From positions 1-6,185 of the forward strand of contig QHVW01000732.1 of NCBI GenBank assembly GCA_003223675.1: a stretch of DNA of 6,185 nt, read 5' to 3'. The stretch's first letter is position 1; each line of letters begins with the position of its first letter. Position numbers and translations under genes: made by a program. This document shows, one piece after another, positions 1-4,209 of the stretch. The stretch is from Acidobacteriota bacterium. GTDB lineage: Bacteria; Acidobacteriota; Thermoanaerobaculia; Multivoradales; UBA5704. The notes under the pieces were generated by a model. That model had not been told where the DNA came from and made no database searches. It was given only the letters and a program-made list of their open reading frames with translations.

Positions 1-875
1 TCGCTCCGCCAGAGGTTGAGCTCGTCGCCGCGGCCCAGGGTGGCCGCGAAGACGATGCCGCCGGCAACGGCCTTGAGGAAGCTCGTGTTGGGCGGGAAGT
101 GCTCGCTGGGCTGGTAGAACCGCCGCAGGAAGCGGGTCCCCTGCGGCGTGCCGTCGCTGGTCCAGAGCTCGTCGGGGTAGTCGCTGCCGCGGTCCAGGTA
201 GAAGGCGCGGGAGCCCGAGACCGTCAGGTAGTCGGCGAAGTGGATCGCATGGAGCCGCTTCGTCCCCTCCGGGGTGCCGTCGGTCACCCAGAGGGCGTCC
301 CCCTGCGCGTCGCGGCCGAAGAAGAACGCCCGGCCGTCCCCCGTGGCCGGCCGGCCGGCGGAGAGCGAGCCCTGAAGAGGCCGGGTGCCCGCGGGCGAGC
401 CGTCCGTGATCCACAGGACGCAGGCTCCGTTGCCGTCGCACACCTCGAAGAGGAGGTGGCGGCCGAACGTGGAGGCGGTATAGGCGCTCTGGAGCGGCGG
501 CGAGAGGGGGAACGTTCCCGCCCGCGTGCCGTCGGTACGCCAGAGGTGGGAGACCCCATTGTCGTCGACCACGGCATAGAAGGCGAGACCCGGGAGCTCG
601 GCGGCCCGTTGGGGCACCCAGCCGCACGGCGCGCAGAGGCGGGCGAGCGGCGACGTCCCCGCCACCGTGCCGTCCGTGGCCCAGAGCAGGTAGGCCGTCC
701 CTTCGGGAGCCAGGAACACCGCCCGGCCGCCTGCGGCGGCGAATTGCTGGGGCGCCAGCCCCGGCGAGCCGGCCGGTGGATTGGGATTGATGTCGCGCAC
801 CAGGGTCGCCGTCTCGGCCTGAGCCACAACCGGCAGGAGGGCGGCGAGGAGGAGCGCGAAGGCGAGGCGTCTCAT
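1..875 (-). CDS. Secreted ELWxxDGT-repeat protein, 3' end outside the window
   Basis: Reading leftward from ATG 875-873, the frame stays open for 291 codons to the window edge, so the C-terminus is missing. The first 20 residues (MRRLAFALL... to VVAQA) form a classic Sec signal peptide: Arg-Arg, a hydrophobic core, and an Ala-x-Ala cleavage site near residue 20. The mature part carries repeats centred on Trp 65, 112, 155, 196 and 238, each read as LW-x-T/S-D-G-T/S-x-x-G-T, and a sixth is cut at Trp 289. Spacing is about 40-50 residues. This is the ELWxxDGT repeat family, probably beta-propeller-like exported proteins of unknown function. The start overlaps the stop of the upstream gene by ATGA (872-875), which suggests translational coupling. 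The repeat family and export are clear; the biological role cannot be read from the sequence. Confidence 0.85.
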   Translation of the reverse strand, partial: MRRLAFALLLAALLPVVAQAETATLVRDINPNPPAGSPGLAPQQFAAAGGRAVFLAPEGTAYLLWATDGTVAGTSPLARLCAPCGWVPQRAAELPGLAFYAVVDDNGVSHLWRTDGTRAGTFPLSPPLQSAYTASTFGRHLLFEVCDGNGACVLWITDGSPAGTRPLQGSLSAGRPATGDGRAFFFGRDAQGDALWVTDGTPEGTKRLHAIHFADYLTVSGSRAFYLDRGSDYPDELWTSDGTPQGTRFLRRFYQPSEHFPPNTSFLKAVAGGIVFAATLGRGDELNLWRS

Positions 876-1588
876 GGCTTCCCCTTTCCAACGAAGGCGG
901 TATCCAGCGGCAGCACCCACGGCTCGCGGCCGATCACCTGGTCGTCCGCGCTGAAGAAGAGGCGGCCGCCGATCGCCTTCAACTCGCGGGGGCTGGAGGA
1001 GTAGGGCCCCGCCGCGATGTCGCTCAAGCTGCGGGTGCCGGCCGCCGTGCCGTCGCTCGTCCACAGCTCGATCCCGTGCTCGCCGTCGTCCGCCGCGAAG
1101 AAGAGGCGGCCGCCCGCCGCGGTCAGCCCCGAGATCCGCGCCGGGTCCAGGCCCGGATTGATGTCGACCACCAGCTCCGTCCCGGCCGCCGTGCCGTCCG
1201 TCCGCCAGAGCTCGCCGCCGTGCTCGGCATCCGCGGCCACGAAGAAGAGGGCCCCGTCCAGGACGGTGAGCTGGGGCTCCGGAGTGTCGTAGGTGGGGGC
1301 TGGCGAGAAGGTCTTGACCGGCACCGTGGCCGCCTGGGTGCCGTCCGTCCGGAACAGCGCCGGAGTCCCCTGGTAATCGTTCGGGTCCGTGAAGCTGCGC
1401 CCCATGAAATAGAACCGGTCGCCGAGCGGCGCCAGGTCGAGGGCCCCCTGGACCGCGCCTCCCGGCACCGTGATCGACCGGGTCCCCTCGGGCGTGCCGT
1501 CCGTCTTCCACAGGCTTCCCCCGTCGAGGATGAAAGTCTGACCGCCGAAGCGGAGGAAGCGGGGAGGCTCGTTGAGATCGGCCGGCAC
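872..1588 (-). CDS. ELWxxDGT-repeat protein, C-terminal fragment
   Basis: An open frame of 238 codons from GTG 1588-1586 (MPADLNEPPRF) to TGA 874-872. It holds four repeats (SLWKTDGTPEGT, ALFRTDGTQAAT, ELWRTDGTAAGT, ELWTSDGTAAGT) and ends with EPWVLPLD plus a short tail. It lies in exactly the same frame as the 1625-3592 segment, separated from it only by the TAG and 12 sense codons that complete another repeat (RSDSTEAGTQEL). It has no signal peptide and so is best read as the tail of the upstream gene, not as an independent protein. An AGGAG at 1596-1592 sits only 3 bases before the GTG, which could permit weak reinitiation. Its stop overlaps the start of the next repeat-protein gene. Confidence 0.6.
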   Translation of the reverse strand: MPADLNEPPRFLRFGGQTFILDGGSLWKTDGTPEGTRSITVPGGAVQGALDLAPLGDRFYFMGRSFTDPNDYQGTPALFRTDGTQAATVPVKTFSPAPTYDTPEPQLTVLDGALFFVAADAEHGGELWRTDGTAAGTELVVDINPGLDPARISGLTAAGGRLFFAADDGEHGIELWTSDGTAAGTRSLSDIAAGPYSSSPRELKAIGGRLFFSADDQVIGREPWVLPLDTAFVGKGKP

Positions 1589-1624
1589 CAGCTCCTGCGT
1601 TCCCGCCTCTGTGCTGTCGGAACG

Positions 1625-3592
1625 CTACAGGAAGTTGCCGAAGCTCTCCCGGTTCTCCCCCTCGAAGTAGAGCGCGTCCTCGAAAGCCGAGAGATAGAAC
1701 ACGTAGATCGCAGGCAGGTCGAAGAGCGGCGCCGATCCCGCCGCCGTGCCGTCGCTGGACCACAGGGTCGAGTGCTTCGTGCTCACGTCGCCGTCGAGGT
1801 CCTCGGCCACGAAGAAGAGCTTGCCCTGGAAGACGGTGAGCGCGGAGACGTACTTGGCGTCCGCGCCCACGTGACTGATGGGCCAGGTGCCCTCCGGCGT
1901 GCCGTCCGTCCGCCAGGCCTCGCCCGGAGAGCCGTCGGACCCGAACGCCGCGAAATAGGCGACGCCGCCGAGGACGCCGAAGGTTTGCGCGGTGCTGCCC
2001 GAGTTGCAGAGGCCTTCGGCATCCGTCAGCCGGACTGTGGTCTCCGGCGTGCCGCGGGTCTTCCAGATCCCTCCAGGCTCGGAGCAGGCGAAGAAGAGCA
2101 CGTCGTCCCCCAGGGCCGTGAACGCCGTGGGATTCGATCCCTGGCCGTCCCGCAGCGAAAGGCTCAGGACGAGCTCGCTCCGAAGCGTCCCCGCGGAGCT
2201 CTTGAGCCGGGGGATGGGGTACCCCGGGGGCCCGCTCTTGTCGAAGCCGGCGAACACCAGGCGGGAGCCGGCCGCGGCCACCGGCAGCGGGTCCTGATCG
2301 GAGATCTGGACCCCCTCGCCCACCCGCCGGGTGCCGGCGGCGGTGCCGTCCGTGCTCCAGAGATCCTGGGCGGCCGCGAAGAGCACGCGGCCGCCGATCA
2401 CCGGGCCGAACAGGACGTCGGTGCCGCAGGAGCCGTTCGCGCAGATCTCGAGCAGCCGCCGCGTGCCGGCCGCCGTGCCGTTCGTCACCCAGGGCTCCAC
2501 GTCGTCGCCGACCTTGCCCTCGAAGAACAGGAGGCCACCGGACGCCACCCGGCTGAAGCCCCGGTAGCCGAAGTAGGGCACCGGGCATCCTCCCTCGCAC
2601 CCAGTGAGCGGATGGGTCGAGGCGCGGGAGCCGGTGCTCGACCAGAGCTGGCCGTCGAGGCCGACGAAGAGCAGGCGGCCCGGCAGGGGTATGGCCTCCT
2701 TCACCTCCGCCTCCGTCGGCTCCACTCGCGGGAACGAGGTGAGCCGCCGGGTGCCGCCGGGAGTGCCGTCCGTGCGATAGACCTGCACCCCCAGCACCGG
2801 GTCGAACCCCGTAAAGAATTCGCTCTCTCCCGGGGCGCCGAGGAGCAGCAGGGCCGCCGGGCCCCGGCCGCGGGGACGGTCGAATGGCGGCACCGGCCCG
2901 GTCCCCTCCGCCGTGCCGTCGCTCGTCCACAGACTGTTCTCCTTGCCCACGATGAAGAACAGGCGTTCCCCCGCCGCCTTGAGGTCCCGGGGCACGGAGT
3001 AGGGGGGCAGGAGGGCTACCCGCCGGGTCCCCTGCGGCGTGAGGTCGGTCTGCCAGAGGCCCGGGCCGTCGGGAGCGGTGGCGAAGAAATAGAGGCGGTC
3101 ACCCACCGAGAGGAATTCGCGCGGATCGCTGCCGAAGTCCCCCGGCGTGATGTCGCGAAGCCGCCGGGTCCCGCCGGCCGTGCCGTCGCTCACCCAGGGC
3201 TCGCCGCAGCCGATCGTGGTCCCGCCAGCACAGGCGGAGAAGACGAGCGCGCCGCGGTGGATCACGGCGTTGTCGAAGAACGTGAGGACGCTCTGGGTGA
3301 TCGCATAGGTCCCCGCGGCGGTGCCGTCCGTGCGCCACAGGGTGGACAGGATGAGTGGGTAGGACTCCCGCTGAGACACCAGCACGAAGGCGATCCGGCC
3401 GTTGGACCCCACCACGTGGACCTCCATGCCCACGAAGGCCCGCAACCGCTCGGTGCCCGCGTCGGTGCCGTCGGTCGTCCAGAGCTCGCCCACGGACTCG
3501 GCCTCGTCGCTGCGCCCCACGGCGAACACCGCGCGCGAGCCGACCGAGGTGAAGTTGAAGAGCGAGGCTGGGGGCACCTGGGTGTCGACCAT
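1625..3592 (-). CDS. ELWxxDGT-repeat protein, N-terminal and central fragment
   Basis: This open frame of 655 codons begins at ATG 3592 (MVDTQVPPASLF) and ends at TAG 1627-1625. It contains about 13 repeats. Clear copies include ELWTTDGTDAGT, TLWRTDGTAAGT, SLWTSDGTAEGT, DLWSTDGTAAGT and EAWRTDGTPEGT. Diverged copies include GLWQTDLTPQGT, QVYRTDGTPGGT and GIWKTRGTPETT. Between the motifs are strands of the type GGRLFFxAxD, as in the family. The ATG at 3592 is probably not the native start: it has no good ribosome site and lacks a signal peptide, whereas a strong site and a signal peptide lie just upstream in another frame. The frame ends inside a repeat (SFGNFL then stop, then RSDSTEAGT), so the protein as read is truncated. 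Function is unknown; an extracellular or surface location is inferred from the family. Confidence 0.7.
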   Translation of the reverse strand: MVDTQVPPASLFNFTSVGSRAVFAVGRSDEAESVGELWTTDGTDAGTERLRAFVGMEVHVVGSNGRIAFVLVSQRESYPLILSTLWRTDGTAAGTYAITQSVLTFFDNAVIHRGALVFSACAGGTTIGCGEPWVSDGTAGGTRRLRDITPGDFGSDPREFLSVGDRLYFFATAPDGPGLWQTDLTPQGTRRVALLPPYSVPRDLKAAGERLFFIVGKENSLWTSDGTAEGTGPVPPFDRPRGRGPAALLLLGAPGESEFFTGFDPVLGVQVYRTDGTPGGTRRLTSFPRVEPTEAEVKEAIPLPGRLLFVGLDGQLWSSTGSRASTHPLTGCEGGCPVPYFGYRGFSRVASGGLLFFEGKVGDDVEPWVTNGTAAGTRRLLEICANGSCGTDVLFGPVIGGRVLFAAAQDLWSTDGTAAGTRRVGEGVQISDQDPLPVAAAGSRLVFAGFDKSGPPGYPIPRLKSSAGTLRSELVLSLSLRDGQGSNPTAFTALGDDVLFFACSEPGGIWKTRGTPETTVRLTDAEGLCNSGSTAQTFGVLGGVAYFAAFGSDGSPGEAWRTDGTPEGTWPISHVGADAKYVSALTVFQGKLFFVAEDLDGDVSTKHSTLWSSDGTAAGSAPLFDLPAIYVFYLSAFEDALYFEGENRESFGNFL

Positions 3593-3688
3593 CCCTGGAT
3601 AGAGAGGCTCCCCAGAGCGCTACCGCGAAAAGCGCCGCCAGGATCGCCCAGGTGCGCGATGGCTCCTCTCTGGACAACGGCATCAACG

Positions 3689-3695
3689 TCACCTC
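3689..3695 (-). promoter_or_regulatory. Ribosome binding site deciding the start of the disrupted repeat-protein gene
   Basis: GAGGTGA read on the minus strand, five bases before ATG 3683. It closely matches the site before the peptide gene at 3950, also with a 5-base spacer. It supports ATG 3683, which opens the signal-peptide frame, over ATG 3592 as the true start. Confidence 0.7.
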
Positions 3696-3756
3696 ATGAT
3701 GATTCCATGCTACCGGCCAATGCTTCCTCCCCACGGTACCACCGAAGCTCCCCGAC

Positions 3757-3778
3757 CGGGTAGGTCCAAACCTACCCG
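3757..3778. promoter_or_regulatory. Perfect 9-bp inverted repeat with a 4-base loop
   Basis: CGGGTAGGT at 3757-3765 and ACCTACCCG at 3770-3778 are exact reverse complements around CCAA. No T run follows on either strand, so a simple intrinsic terminator is unlikely. It lies about 75 bases upstream of the minus-strand start and about 170 bases upstream of the peptide gene. It could be an operator or an RNA hairpin in the repeat-gene leader. The symmetry is certain; the role is unknown. Confidence 0.45.
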
Positions 3779-3792
3779 CTGATGTCATGGTC

Positions 3793-3812
3793 CCCCACTC
3801 CGCGGAGTGAGG
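3793..3812. promoter_or_regulatory. 14-bp perfect palindrome, possible operator
   Basis: CACTCCGCGGAGTG at 3796-3809 is perfectly self-complementary. After one mismatched pair (3795/3810) it extends by two more pairs to CC/GG at 3793 and 3812. It has no loop, so it resembles a dimeric-protein binding site more than an RNA terminator. It sits near the middle of the divergent intergenic region and could serve either gene set. The regulator is unknown. Confidence 0.4.
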
Positions 3813-3851
3813 TTATTCAAGCGTCGTGGGTCTCTAATGATCTCTGCAATA

Positions 3852-3878
3852 TTGTCCCCTGGATGGCCAGCCGGACAA
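3852..3878 (+). promoter_or_regulatory. Interrupted hairpin upstream of the peptide gene
   Basis: TTGTCC (3852-3857) pairs with GGACAA (3873-3878). Inside it CTGG (3859-3862) pairs with CCAG (3867-3870) around an ATGG loop, leaving a small 1x2 internal loop. This gives 10 pairs, starting about 70 bases before the peptide ATG. No U tract follows, so it is not an evident terminator. It could be a leader RNA element or a protein-binding inverted repeat. No promoter that would fix the transcription start could be recognised, so its presence in RNA is an assumption. Confidence 0.35.
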
Positions 3879-3935
3879 GTCTCAAAGCTCTGGTCATAGC
3901 CCAGCAAACATAGTGCCATCTACATCTCTGATGAA

Positions 3936-3944
3936 GGGAGGTGA
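3936..3944 (+). promoter_or_regulatory. Strong ribosome binding site of the peptide gene
   Basis: GGGAGGTGA, a near-complete complement of the 16S 3' end, lies five bases before ATG 3950. It overlaps an in-frame GTG at 3941, which rules that codon out as the start and fixes the peptide at 64 residues. The strength suggests high translation of the small peptide. Confidence 0.8.
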
Positions 3945-3949
3945 GAAAA

Positions 3950-4144
3950 ATGGCTGAAAAGAAAGAGGTATCCCCGGTAAGCTCCGCTCCTGAGTTCCGG
4001 CCCGTCAATCTCAAGGTGGCCGTCACGCTCCAGCGCCAGCAAGGAGCCGTCGAGAGCTGCTGCAATTATGACATCACCGGCAGCAGCGGCAACATGCTAT
4101 TGGTGTTGCCCCCGATGACCCACATCCAGGACATGCCCAGATAA
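3950..4144 (+). CDS. Putative RiPP precursor peptide (64 aa) with a Cys-Cys-Asn-Tyr-Asp segment
   Basis: This short gene encodes 64 residues and ends in TAA. I do not recognise a named family. The N-terminal part (1-36) starts MAEKKEVSPVSS, is charged and Pro/Ser-containing, includes FRPVNLKVAVTLQRQQ, and has no signal peptide or membrane segment; it looks like a leader. The likely modified part is C37-C38-N39-Y40-D41-I42-T43-G44-S45-S46-G47-N48, followed by a hydrophobic stretch (MLLVLPPM) and HIQDMPR at the end. C37 and C38 are the only cysteines. There is no double-Gly leader-cleavage site. Evidence that it is real: a near-consensus ribosome site, a position 65 bases upstream of a radical SAM/SPASM gene on the same strand, and a small size matching substrates of such enzymes. 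The substrate role is inferred from context; which residues are modified is unknown. Confidence 0.72.
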   Translation: MAEKKEVSPVSSAPEFRPVNLKVAVTLQRQQGAVESCCNYDITGSSGNMLLVLPPMTHIQDMPR

Positions 4145-4196
4145 AATGGGGCGACGGCTGGCCATCTTGTGTTGGTTCGGGTCGATGTCTCCCAGG

Positions 4197-4202
4197 AAGG
4201 AG
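4197..4202 (+). promoter_or_regulatory. Ribosome binding site of the radical SAM gene
   Basis: AAGGAG seven bases before ATG 4210. An ATG at 4203 is in another frame that closes after 16 codons, so 4210 is the supported start. The site is good but weaker than that of the peptide gene, consistent with less enzyme than substrate. Confidence 0.7.
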
Positions 4203-4209
4203 ATGGATT

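Larger units (their letters stand above)
1..3500 (-). repeat. Array of degenerate ELWxxDGT-coding repeats
   Basis: On the plus strand the array shows as a recurrent string close to gtgccgtccgtNNNCCAGAG, roughly every 110-170 bases across both genes. It is the antisense of CTCTGG-nnn-nnn-GACGGCAC. About 23 copies are recognisable by eye, several with altered Trp, Asp or Gly codons. It is a protein-coding repeat, not a mobile or CRISPR repeat: spacing is irregular and the units differ. Such repeats can mediate recombination between units or between the two adjacent genes. Confidence 0.75.
872..3683 (-). pseudogene. Full-length ELWxxDGT-repeat protein gene, disrupted by a frameshift and an amber codon
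   Basis: This is the reconstructed extent of the gene whose pieces are listed separately. The best start is ATG 3683-3681, preceded by GAGGTGA at 3695-3689 with a 5-base spacer. It encodes MPLSREEPSRTW followed by a hydrophobic stretch AILAALFAVALWGAS, a convincing signal peptide. That frame then runs out of register with the repeat-bearing frame, which itself has a TAG stop near 3621. One base too many between about 3593 and 3620 would explain this; the C run at 3610-3613 is a likely site. A second lesion is the in-frame TAG at 1627-1625. With both repaired the product is about 936 residues with roughly 18 repeats and ends in REPWVLPLDTAFVGKGKP. An EPWVLPL-like end is common in this family. 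The lesions could be real decay or, less likely for two of them, sequencing errors. Confidence 0.65.

Noticed and set aside
99..1004. A 301-codon plus-strand open frame
   Set aside because: Same cause: it mirrors the minus-strand repeat protein at 1-875, which has a signal peptide and family motifs.
1..3500. Regularly recurring gtgccgtc strings suggesting a CRISPR or DNA-level repeat array
   Set aside because: The units have variable spacing and diverged sequence, and translate on the minus strand as ELWxxDGT protein repeats.
1076..3763. An 895-codon plus-strand open frame
   Set aside because: It is exactly antisense to the ELWxxDGT-repeat frames. Its Arg/Gly/Ala/Glu-rich translation, with recurrent RRAV and RAVRxP strings, is what reverse-complemented GC-rich repeat codons give. 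It shows no domain.
3099..3788. A 229-codon minus-strand open frame
   Set aside because: Only its segment from ATG 3683 to about 3600 is meaningful (the displaced signal peptide). The rest is an Arg-rich wrong-frame reading of the repeat gene, and the part before 3683 is upstream of the real start.
3813..3840. Possible promoter TTATTC with TAATGA 16 bases later
   Set aside because: Both hexamers match consensus poorly and the promoter preferences of this organism are unknown, so it is not called.
3831..3934. Direct repeat TCTCTAATGA (3831-3840) and TCTCTGATGA (3925-3934)
   Set aside because: Nine of ten bases match, but the units are short and the second runs into the ribosome site; chance is a sufficient explanation.
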